From: Pseudomonadota bacterium
GTDB lineage: Bacteria; Pseudomonadota; Gammaproteobacteria; Burkholderiales; Burkholderiaceae_F
Reading direction: 5' to 3'
Assembly (NCBI GenBank): GCA_021825945.1
Contig: JAKAFN010000001.1
Coordinates: 248,001-312,000, forward strand
DNA: 64,000 bases
This document shows positions 33,180-40,983 of the stretch, one piece after another. Position 1 is the first letter of the stretch; the number at the start of each line of letters is the position of its first letter. Below the pieces are notes generated by a model. The model saw only the letters and a list, made by a program, of their open reading frames with translations. It did not search any database and was not told the origin of the DNA. A program made the position numbers and the translations under genes.

Positions 33180-34094
33180 TTATTTGCCGCTGACCCCGCG
33201 CGCTTGGCGAGTCAGCCAGTCGCGGTACGCACCATAGTCTTCAATCGCAAAGCCGGTGAAGGCTGGGTTGGTTTGGAAGGCTTGTTTTGTTTGGGAGAGC
33301 GCGTGATCCATGTCGCCCTCTGTCCGTCGCCAGAACGAGGCCTTTCCCAGCCCGCCCGGTTCCACGTCGATGCCGAGCAAGACCGGTTTCCCTTGGCGTC
33401 GGGCAATTGCCAGGGATGCGGCGGCATGCTCGATCATTCCGTCCCCCCCTGCCGCGTGGTTGCGGTAATCCATCACGACCGCATAGTCGTACATTGCGAG
33501 GACGTGTCGGGTGACGCTGTCGGAAACGCCACGCCATCGTACCGAGATATCCGCAAACCAGAACGGAATCGCAGGTCCGACCAAGATGGTCTGGCGTGAC
33601 GCGCGCTTCAAATCCATCAGGGCACTGCCCAAATTCAGGTATTGACGGAGCAGTGTACGTTTGTTGCGACTCCACCCGTCGATGTTATACGGTTCGATGT
33701 CCAGGTTCACCCCATCGAATCGCTCGGATGGGGAGGATGAACGGTTGTAGTCCAAAACCCGCTGGAACATCGTCGTGGCCTTGGTCCGCCAGTCGGGGCC
33801 GAGGAGGGCGAAGACGCGCAGGCCCGCCTCATGAGCGCGTTTGATGAAGTACCGGTAATCGGCCGCTCGACGGACCAGCAGGCCATGGTCGTGAATCGCG
33901 TCCGCGTAAAGGTAAAGGGTGGTGATGTGCCGGCGCCGCAGCATCGATAGCGCTTGCCGCCCATCTGATGGATGATCGATAAGATGCATTGCATCCGCCT
34001 TCCAGATCCAGGTGGCGCGGTCGGCAGCCATGGCGGGAGATATCGTCAGCGCCATCCAGACCAGCAAAGCGGCAACTTTCCTGGCGGTCGTCAT
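33180..34094 (-). CDS. Exported TIM-barrel glycosidase-like protein in the exopolysaccharide cluster
   Basis: This 304-residue protein has a signal peptide (cleavage near PAMAAD) and a single alpha/beta-barrel-like domain. FDGVNLDIEPY (residues 127-136) puts D132 and E134 on a strand end like the catalytic acids of GH18-like barrels; LGIDVEPG is a second matching strand. PgaB-type C-terminal glycosidase domains and bacterial 'glycosyl-hydrolase-like 10' proteins are comparable. Its start overlaps the stop of the upstream transferase gene (ATGA). It may trim or bind the polymer in the periplasm; the substrate is unknown. The region is less G+C-rich than its surroundings. Confidence 0.72.
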   Translation of the reverse strand: MTTARKVAALLVWMALTISPAMAADRATWIWKADAMHLIDHPSDGRQALSMLRRRHITTLYLYADAIHDHGLLVRRAADYRYFIKRAHEAGLRVFALLGPDWRTKATTMFQRVLDYNRSSSPSERFDGVNLDIEPYNIDGWSRNKRTLLRQYLNLGSALMDLKRASRQTILVGPAIPFWFADISVRWRGVSDSVTRHVLAMYDYAVVMDYRNHAAGGDGMIEHAAASLAIARRQGKPVLLGIDVEPGGLGKASFWRRTEGDMDHALSQTKQAFQTNPAFTGFAIEDYGAYRDWLTRQARGVSGK

Positions 34095-36505
34095 GGCGCG
34101 ACAGTGATGGGGATGTGGAATCGCCCGTCGCCGACGCGACCACCCTTGTTCGGGTCGGACAGGATCACGGCTAGGTAGTAATGGCCCGATGGTACGTGTT
34201 CGGTATTGAGCGCGATGCGCTGGTGCATTTTTCCGTGGCGCGGAATGCGCAGAGGTATCCCATAAGACTCCAGCAGTTCCTTCCCGCGATCCGTCTCGAT
34301 CACGGCGATCGGCACCAGTGGCGGACTATCCCGTTGGCCTGAGTTCGTGGCTGTCATGTCAACCGCGAGTTGCCTGTGGCGGTTCATCGCGACCTGAACT
34401 TCACGGATTGCCAAGGTCGGCCCCACCTTGGCCTTCACCGAGATGACCGACGCGCGGTTTACCTCCGCATAGGAAACCAACTGGGCGGCCGCGCTTCGCG
34501 GCATCAACCGGCCCGTGCGCGAAAATTCGTCGTTTGCCGCGCGGAACGCGCGGAATCGCGCCTCCACTTTCGTCAGCATTGCGGGGTTCTGCGCCGGTTC
34601 GGCGTCCATCCCGTCATGAAGCCGATATAGCGCGTTCCGGCTTACTGCCCAGAGGCCATGCACAAAGGCGTTGAAGGTCGCCTTGGTCTGCATGAGCGGA
34701 ATCTCATGGATGTCGCGAAAGGTCATCCCGAGATCTAGTCCCGATCCGACCCAGGTGACGCGCGGCGGACTGCGCAGGCCGTAGTTTTTGGACAAAAAAG
34801 CCAGGACGCTGGGCGCGATGTCGAACTGGGACGAAACGGCTTTGACGCGCCGCGGCTTCGTTAGCATGGGCGAGTAGACGATCAGGGGAACGTGATAGCG
34901 GTCGATCCACTCCCCCTCCGGAATTTCCGGGAGGCGGTGATCGCCGGTGATGAGGAATATCGTGTTCCGGAACCAAGGTTGCTTCGCTGCCTCATGGAAG
35001 TAGCGTCGTAGGGCGTCGTCCGTGTACAGAATCGAAGTGTAGATTGCGCGCTGGTCGCGATAGCGGCCTCGTTGGTCTGCCGGAATGCCAAGTTCGTCCA
35101 GTCTCCGTTCCAGTCGCGGATAGTAATGTTTCTGGCCCGGGAACCAGTAGGGTGTGTGCATCGTGATCGTTTGAATGATGTCTACGAACGGCTTGGACAT
35201 CGCATGGGCCTCGTGGGCAAGTGCGAAGGACACGAGATCGGCGTCCTCGAAACCCCAATAACTTTGGGGTGGGGGATTGCGGCCGAAGTCGTGTACGCCA
35301 TATATCTCATCGACGCGTTGTCGTTGCAGGAACCCAGTCTCATTGTCGAAGTTCGGGTCCCATCCGCAAAAAAATCTTGTCCGATACCCCTGGTCTTCCA
35401 GGATGCTCAGCAAAGTAGGCTGATCGGGCATCCCGTTCCCCAGGGCGGAGAACCCTTCCTTCCCATACGGCAACGATCCGAATATCGTTGGCAGCACTGC
35501 AAAGGTTCGTCCTTGTCCAGACAGGAAATTCTCGAAATAGAGGCTGTGCGCGGCAAGCCCGTCCAGGAATGGCGTGAAACTGCCCAGGGTTGCGCCGGTG
35601 CCGGAGAAAGAGCGGCCCAACCCTTCCACGATCAAGAAAACGAAGTTTGGCGGCACATTCCTGTTATGGGCGAACGCGGCGCCGAGCGCGTCGGGCGTCT
35701 GCTCGGCATGGAGGAACGGATAGTGGGGATCCAGGTAACGAAAACCCAGTATCGGGCCGCCAGGGTCTATGCCCTTGGCCGAGTTGCCGGTGGGCGGGCC
35801 GGAGAAGAGATCCGCAGCCAGAGCGCCGCGGTTGCTGTCGAGGAACGCCGCAAGTTTGGACATCCGCAAGTCATGCACGTACTCCGTTTCCGCTGCCAGC
35901 GGGAGTTCGTGAGGAGCAAGAAAAGACAAGGCGACGCTCAGCGTGAGGGTTGCTGCCGTCGCGCGACGGGATGGCAGGTGTTCTCTATGGCCGATGCGCC
36001 ATCTCAGTACGACCCAGATCAAGGCTAACGCGACGACCTCCGCCAATACGAGTAGGGGCTCCGGGCGGTATCCCCCGGCTACGGAGGTTTTGATCTCGCT
36101 CCAAGAGTATCGGAAAAGGTCCGCTCCGAGAGGAACGCGGGTGATCAGGAAGTAACCTGTCAATCCGAGTTGCGCCGCGGTAAGCACGGACCATAGACTG
36201 CCGATGGCTATGAACCGGGCGCGTTTCGAGGGCAACGCGAGGATCGGCCAGGAGACCAGAAACAGCGCAGGTAGATAGCGGCCGAGCGCCAGTAGGTCAT
36301 CCGCAAGCGCGCCGGCGACCAGTGACACGGCGTGGGCACTGCCGCCCGGTGGCCAACCCTCCGTCAATCCCCCCAGTCGAAGAACTGCGAATCCCAATAT
36401 GAGCGCCGGGAGGGCTGCAAGAAAGCGCCGCGCTGGAAGGACGATCCAGGAAGGGTTCCCCTGCGAAGCGGCGGGAGCCGGATCGTGGCCCTTGGCGCCT
36501 ACCAT
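34091..36505 (-). CDS. LtaS/sulfatase-fold membrane transferase
   Basis: Proteins of this fold move phosphoglycerol or phosphoethanolamine onto glycans or lipids. The 804-residue protein has about five membrane helices (residues 25-190), then a sulfatase-like domain. NFVFLIVEGLGRSFSGTGATLGSFTPFLDGL has the metal-binding Glu and the likely Thr nucleophile, and FLITGDHRLPE supplies metal ligands. A C-terminal extension of about 200 residues follows, rich in beta structure. It overlaps the barrel gene before it by seven bases and the glycosidase-like gene after it by four. Decoration of the polymer with phosphoglycerol or phosphoethanolamine is inferred. Confidence 0.82.
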   Translation of the reverse strand: MVGAKGHDPAPAASQGNPSWIVLPARRFLAALPALILGFAVLRLGGLTEGWPPGGSAHAVSLVAGALADDLLALGRYLPALFLVSWPILALPSKRARFIAIGSLWSVLTAAQLGLTGYFLITRVPLGADLFRYSWSEIKTSVAGGYRPEPLLVLAEVVALALIWVVLRWRIGHREHLPSRRATAATLTLSVALSFLAPHELPLAAETEYVHDLRMSKLAAFLDSNRGALAADLFSGPPTGNSAKGIDPGGPILGFRYLDPHYPFLHAEQTPDALGAAFAHNRNVPPNFVFLIVEGLGRSFSGTGATLGSFTPFLDGLAAHSLYFENFLSGQGRTFAVLPTIFGSLPYGKEGFSALGNGMPDQPTLLSILEDQGYRTRFFCGWDPNFDNETGFLQRQRVDEIYGVHDFGRNPPPQSYWGFEDADLVSFALAHEAHAMSKPFVDIIQTITMHTPYWFPGQKHYYPRLERRLDELGIPADQRGRYRDQRAIYTSILYTDDALRRYFHEAAKQPWFRNTIFLITGDHRLPEIPEGEWIDRYHVPLIVYSPMLTKPRRVKAVSSQFDIAPSVLAFLSKNYGLRSPPRVTWVGSGLDLGMTFRDIHEIPLMQTKATFNAFVHGLWAVSRNALYRLHDGMDAEPAQNPAMLTKVEARFRAFRAANDEFSRTGRLMPRSAAAQLVSYAEVNRASVISVKAKVGPTLAIREVQVAMNRHRQLAVDMTATNSGQRDSPPLVPIAVIETDRGKELLESYGIPLRIPRHGKMHQRIALNTEHVPSGHYYLAVILSDPNKGGRVGDGRFHIPITVAP

Positions 36506-37794
36506 CGATAATACAGGGTGGTGAAGGCGCCAATGCTGCTATACGGTTCGTCTTCAACGCCGTACCCGCCATCCAATCCGAATCCGAATCCAACATGGGG
36601 GGTTACAAATTGCACGATGGATGCGCTGGCTGCCCAACTGTGCTGGGCATATGCGGGCCCCAGGATGAACCCTGTTGGTTCCTCGATCAGTCCATAGGCT
36701 GCGGTCACTTGAATGTAGTTGTCCGCATCGCCGCGATAGTAGTCGCGCACCATTACTTGGTCGCTATTGCTGTATGAGGGATTTCCGGGGGTTCCTGGAA
36801 CGTAGAGATGTCGCCACCGAATGTACCAGTCTCCGAGATATTTTGCCGCACTGATGCCGATCAGTTCGATCGGCGTCGGGAAATTTAGGCGGTCGTAGCT
36901 ACCGGAAAATTCCCATCCGTGTCCGACGCCTTGAAACAGTTCGGCCCGGTATCGGGTGCGGGGGAACAGAACGTCGGTACCCTGTTGGTAGCGCAGATTG
37001 ATGTACGCGCGGTGCCAGAGGTCGGTGTAGTCGTCGATTGCCCACGCGCGATCGTTGATGTGAAATGCATGTGCGGTAAGTTCTTCAAAGCCCAGCGATC
37101 CCGACGCGAAGTGGCGACGGATCGTGGTGGTCGTGTCGAACCAGTGCAGTCCGCCGGATGGGAACGCGGTGTAGTCGACCCCAACGCTGGCGGACCATGG
37201 AAATCCGTTTCGGCCTACGGCATCGGGCGGCCGAGTACTGATGCCTTGGATGGGCTGGAGCGAGGCGAGATATGCGCTGACTTCCGCGGGGGACGCGCCT
37301 AGTTTCGATGCCTGCAGGAAGTCGGCTCGTGCCGACTTCCTGTCGCCGGCGTTGCGCTCGGCCCGTCCGCGCTGTAGCAGCGGCCTCGGGTCGCCGGGGA
37401 CGAGGGCCGCCCAGCGGCCATATGCCTTTGCCGCCAATTTCGGGCGATCTGACCACAGATACATGTCTCCCAGCGCCGACCATGCATCGGCATAATGGGG
37501 CGAGGCCTTGACCGCGGCCTGGAGGTCTGTTTCCGCGGCCGGCCAGTTTCCCATCCAGGAATAAACGCGGCCCCGACCAAGCAGCACATCCGAGTTGTTT
37601 GGGGAGCGTTCGAGTAGCCTGGTGTACGCCGCGATCGCCGCTTTCCGGTGTCCGTGGAGCGCGAGATCGCGAGCTTCCTGGAATTGTCGGTCGAACCCTA
37701 TCGGACCGCCAAGTGCCGGCGCAGACCAGGCAACGGCGATTCCCGTGCAAAACAACGCTGCGATACGGTACGCCGCTACGACGTATGGGCGCAT
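36499..37794 (-). CDS. TPR plus YaiO-type outer-membrane barrel (polysaccharide export candidate)
   Basis: This 431-residue protein has a signal peptide (cleaved near ALGGP), about four TPR-like repeats (residues 35-175, for example AAIAAYTRLLERSPNNSDVLLGRGRVY) and a C-terminal beta barrel ending in an aromatic residue (FTTLYYRW). The arrangement is that of YaiO and, more widely, PgaA: periplasmic TPRs feeding a barrel through which polysaccharide leaves. It is the first gene of a three-gene minus-strand operon and is divergent from the HEAT/glycosyltransferase operon. Confidence 0.85.
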   Translation of the reverse strand: MRPYVVAAYRIAALFCTGIAVAWSAPALGGPIGFDRQFQEARDLALHGHRKAAIAAYTRLLERSPNNSDVLLGRGRVYSWMGNWPAAETDLQAAVKASPHYADAWSALGDMYLWSDRPKLAAKAYGRWAALVPGDPRPLLQRGRAERNAGDRKSARADFLQASKLGASPAEVSAYLASLQPIQGISTRPPDAVGRNGFPWSASVGVDYTAFPSGGLHWFDTTTTIRRHFASGSLGFEELTAHAFHINDRAWAIDDYTDLWHRAYINLRYQQGTDVLFPRTRYRAELFQGVGHGWEFSGSYDRLNFPTPIELIGISAAKYLGDWYIRWRHLYVPGTPGNPSYSNSDQVMVRDYYRGDADNYIQVTAAYGLIEEPTGFILGPAYAQHSWAASASIVQFVTPHVGFGFGLDGGYGVEDEPYSSIGAFTTLYYRW

Positions 37795-38207
37795 CGATCC
37801 CTCAGGAAATGGCGCATTCGGGTTTCCCCGCCCCGGGCAAGAACGACCGTCGATCGGCGATTGTGCGCCGCCACCGGCGCCTCGGTTTTGTCAAAAAGCA
37901 TTCGAAACGTCGCACTTTTTTGGGTTGCGTCTCGGGCGAGGACCGGCCTTCTCCCCAAGGGCGCGCCGCGGAATTCCAGGAAGGTCCCGGCTGGCAAATA
38001 AAACCAACATTGGTGGTGCACCGACCGGATAAGGAAGTGTCGTTTTTCAAAGTATTGTCTTCGAGGAACTCATGGGACGATCTGGAGATGGAACCCCGGC
38101 ATTGTAATGATGCGCCGCGGGGAGGCGCGGTCGCGTGCTGAGGATTCTGATAGTTCCGATAGACGGTGGTTCTTGGTGCATGTGATGGAAATTCGGGTGT
38201 TGCGCGG
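37795..38207. promoter_or_regulatory. Divergent control region of the exopolysaccharide cluster
   Basis: This 413-base region has no convincing gene and is AT-richer than the flanks. It holds a small palindrome ACCAA-CA-TTGGT (38003-38014) and AT-rich stretches near 37905-37920 and 38041-38060 that could hold promoters. No clear -35/-10 pair or sigma-54 site was found. Confidence 0.35.
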
Positions 38208-39311
38208 ATGACGGCCCCTCCTCTCGTTAGTTTGGTCAACTCGCTTGTGTCGTTTGTTGTCCTGGAAGCCATCGTCTTGGCCATTGGCATTTCTTTGTCG
38301 GTATTGGTTGCCTTTCTTGTGGCCCAGAAGTTGGTGCTGGAGCGTCAGGCTCATGCGATCAGCTGCGCGACCGATCTCTACCGGAAGGCGATATCCAGCG
38401 ACGTCTGGCCGGATGACGTGACCATTGACTTGCGACGTCGTGTGGACCGGAAGGCCCTGGTGAGGGCGCTGGATGCCGATGACGTCCACCCTCTTTGGGG
38501 GCGATTGCGATCCGCACCGTGGTATGGCGATGCGGTCCGGCACCTCGGATCATCAGTCACGCGAGGAAAGTGGGGCAACCGGGTTGTCGCACTGGAACTA
38601 CTCGGCAAGCTCGGAGCGATTGAGCAGCGCCCGATGGTCGATGACATCGTGTGCCATGAGGCCCATCCGGAGGTATATGCGGCCGGTTTGGGTTGCTTGG
38701 CGCAATTTGTCGATCAGTCATCGGAACTGCGATTCCTGTGGGACCGACTGCAGGAGCGCCCGGCGCTGTCAGGAAGCTACAACGAATGGTTGTTTCGGAC
38801 GGCGATTACCGCATTGACGGATCGCCGAGGCGCCGATGCGGCCGTCGATGCGGTTCGCGAGCTTTTCGCAAGTACCTCATTACAGGATCCATTGACACTG
38901 GATTTCATCTCGGCGATCGGCAAGGCGGGCCTAAGCCCACTGGTTCCCGACCTGGCAGCGCGATATGGGTGGGAGCATGCGCCGAAGGCTGCCCGCATTG
39001 TGTGCGTGCGTGCGGTCGGACTGATTCAGCCGACGCATGCTGTATTGCTGCGATCCCTGAGTGACCCCGAATGGGAAATTCGCGCGGTCGGCGCGAAATA
39101 CCTGCGCGGCACGGCCCCCGACGTGGTCACTGCGCTCTCCGATTGCCTGACTGCGCCAGCGTTCTATGTACGGTTCAACGCCGCGGTAACACTCTCGGCC
39201 CTTGGCGATGTGGGGCGCGAGGCCCTCGAGCGGGCTTTGGAGTACCCGGACCGATTCGCCCGCGACATCAGTCGGTATGCATTGCACATGTCGCATCCCG
39301 CCTATGCTTGA
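38208..39311 (+). CDS. Membrane-anchored HEAT-repeat protein
   Basis: This 367-residue protein has one N-terminal membrane helix (residues 13-45) and then pairs of helices that look like HEAT repeats, strongest at the end (RSLSDPEWEIRAVGAKYLRG, FNAAVTLSALGDVGREALERAL). Such proteins often act as docking scaffolds. Its stop overlaps the start of the glycosyltransferase gene by eight bases, so they are made in fixed proportion. The ATG at 38208 lacks a strong ribosome-binding site; a GTG at 38166 is possible. A role as a partner of the synthase is inferred from coupling alone. Confidence 0.75.
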   Translation: MTAPPLVSLVNSLVSFVVLEAIVLAIGISLSVLVAFLVAQKLVLERQAHAISCATDLYRKAISSDVWPDDVTIDLRRRVDRKALVRALDADDVHPLWGRLRSAPWYGDAVRHLGSSVTRGKWGNRVVALELLGKLGAIEQRPMVDDIVCHEAHPEVYAAGLGCLAQFVDQSSELRFLWDRLQERPALSGSYNEWLFRTAITALTDRRGADAAVDAVRELFASTSLQDPLTLDFISAIGKAGLSPLVPDLAARYGWEHAPKAARIVCVRAVGLIQPTHAVLLRSLSDPEWEIRAVGAKYLRGTAPDVVTALSDCLTAPAFYVRFNAAVTLSALGDVGREALERALEYPDRFARDISRYALHMSHPAYA

Positions 39312-40710
39312 AGCGGTCTCCGTTCTTTTTCTGGCATTCCAGATTGCAGTATTCGTCTACTTTCTGGTGCTAAACATTGGATATACGATGGCGACGTCGT
39401 ATGCATTCCGAGAGGTCGAGGCGGGTGCATCGGCGGTCGGCGATCTGGATGCCCTGCGCAGGAGAATGCGGGATGCGAACGTACGGCCGATCTCGGTGGT
39501 TGTCCCGGCGTTCAATGAGCATGCAACCATTACGTCTACGATCACGTCGATCCTGAACGCCGAGTATCCGGAGCACGAAGTGGTCGTTGTCGACGATGGA
39601 TCCGTCGATGAAACCCTAGCGACCTTACTGGACGCCTACAAGGCATATCCGGTTGAGCGGTCCGTTCGGAGAGTTTTCCCGCACCGGCCGATCAAGCAAC
39701 TCTACCTGTCCAGCATCCACCCTAATCTTTGGATTCTCGCCAAGGAAAATGGCGGAAAGGCGGATGCGCTCAACGCTGGCATGGAATACGCGCGCTTTCC
39801 ATTGGTTTGCACGATCGATGCCGATTCAATCCTGGAACAGGACTCGCTATTGCGTTTGGGGCAGAAGTTTCTCCTCAACAAGCGGTTGGTTGCCGTAGGA
39901 GGGGCGGTGCGGGTTCTAAACGGATGCCGGGTCGAAAATGCCCAAGTGCGGGAAATCCGCGCGCCAGCCCGTCTGATCGAATGTATGCAGGCAGCCGAAT
40001 ACATGCGCGGTTTTTTTGTGGGGCGGATGGGTTGGCATCGGGTCGATAGCCTGTTGATCATTTCCGGCGCGTTCGGCGTCTTTCGCAAGGACTTGATGAT
40101 TGCGGTGGGTGGTTACCGAAAGACGGTCGGGGAGGACATGGATGTCGTTATCCGTTTACATCGGCATTGCGTAGATCACGGAATTGCCTATGACGTCGGC
40201 TTTGTCCCGGAGCCGGTATGTTGGACGCAAGTGCCTTCGGACATCCGCTCTTTGCTTCAGCAAAGAAACCGTTGGCAGCGCGGCTTGGTGGATTGCCTAT
40301 GGCACAACCGGGATATGTTTATGAATCCGCGCTATGGCAAGGTTGGTCTCATCGGCTTTCCATATTTTTTCTTTTTCGAGTTGTTGGGTCCATTGGTCGA
40401 GTTCCTGGGGTACATCGGGTTTGCCCTGTTCGCGATTCTGGGTTGGGTCAACCTGTCGTTTGCGACCTTGTTTTTCCTCGTCGCGGTTTTATGGGGAATG
40501 TGGCTGAACGCAGCCGGTGTTCTGATCGATAACCTTGTCGTGCATCGATACATGCGGTTGCGCGATACGCTCAAGGTGGCATTTTGGGGGTCTCTCGAGT
40601 TCGCCGGCTTTCGGCAATTGGTGGCGATCGAGCGGATGATTGGAACCTTTCAGTTGTCGAAAGACCGATGGGGTGAGATTCGGCGCCACCGGGTGGAGTC
40701 CAGTCGGTGA
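39304..40710 (+). CDS. GT2-family processive membrane glycosyltransferase (PgaC/YaiP-like)
   Basis: The 468-residue protein has an N-terminal membrane helix, a GT-A catalytic domain, and about three C-terminal membrane helices. Motifs of a processive beta-glycosyltransferase are present: VVVPAFNEHATI, VVVDDGS, TIDADSILEQD (DxD), GEDMDVVIRLH (catalytic Asp) and QQRNRWQRG (QxxRW). Such enzymes build and push polysaccharide across the inner membrane. The nearby YaiO-type barrel and TIM-barrel protein complete a synthesis-export set. The polymer sugar cannot be told from sequence. Confidence 0.87.
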   Translation: MLEAVSVLFLAFQIAVFVYFLVLNIGYTMATSYAFREVEAGASAVGDLDALRRRMRDANVRPISVVVPAFNEHATITSTITSILNAEYPEHEVVVVDDGSVDETLATLLDAYKAYPVERSVRRVFPHRPIKQLYLSSIHPNLWILAKENGGKADALNAGMEYARFPLVCTIDADSILEQDSLLRLGQKFLLNKRLVAVGGAVRVLNGCRVENAQVREIRAPARLIECMQAAEYMRGFFVGRMGWHRVDSLLIISGAFGVFRKDLMIAVGGYRKTVGEDMDVVIRLHRHCVDHGIAYDVGFVPEPVCWTQVPSDIRSLLQQRNRWQRGLVDCLWHNRDMFMNPRYGKVGLIGFPYFFFFELLGPLVEFLGYIGFALFAILGWVNLSFATLFFLVAVLWGMWLNAAGVLIDNLVVHRYMRLRDTLKVAFWGSLEFAGFRQLVAIERMIGTFQLSKDRWGEIRRHRVESSR

Positions 40711-40961
40711 AACGTGCAATTCAGGCGGGGGCGAGATTCGTTGGCTATGCGGTTCGAGCAGCTTTACTCGCGGTTTGCCTAGCCGCGCCTGCGTATCTGC
40801 TGGTGGCTAATTTTTCGGCCATTCGATCGCATTGGGACCGGATTCTTGGTCCTTGGAACGGAGGGGCGTCCCCGCGGGGCGTGCATGCGTCGCCCGACGG
40901 GACAACGCGGGACGGGATTGCGCCGAGAACGGCGGGGCGTGCGAGCGGCCAAGGGGCATGA
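40707..40961 (+). CDS. Small single-pass membrane protein after the glycosyltransferase
   Basis: This 84-residue protein starts with GTG overlapping the glycosyltransferase stop (GTGA). It has one membrane helix (residues 15-37, FVGYAVRAALLAVCLAAPAYLLV) and a glycine/arginine-rich tail. By position it could be a small accessory subunit, as PgaD is for PgaC, but no sequence likeness to PgaD is claimed. The translational overlap argues that it is real; the disordered tail lowers confidence. Confidence 0.5.
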   Translation: MKRAIQAGARFVGYAVRAALLAVCLAAPAYLLVANFSAIRSHWDRILGPWNGGASPRGVHASPDGTTRDGIAPRTAGRASGQGA

Positions 40962-40983
40962 TCGTTCCCATCGTGACCGGCAG

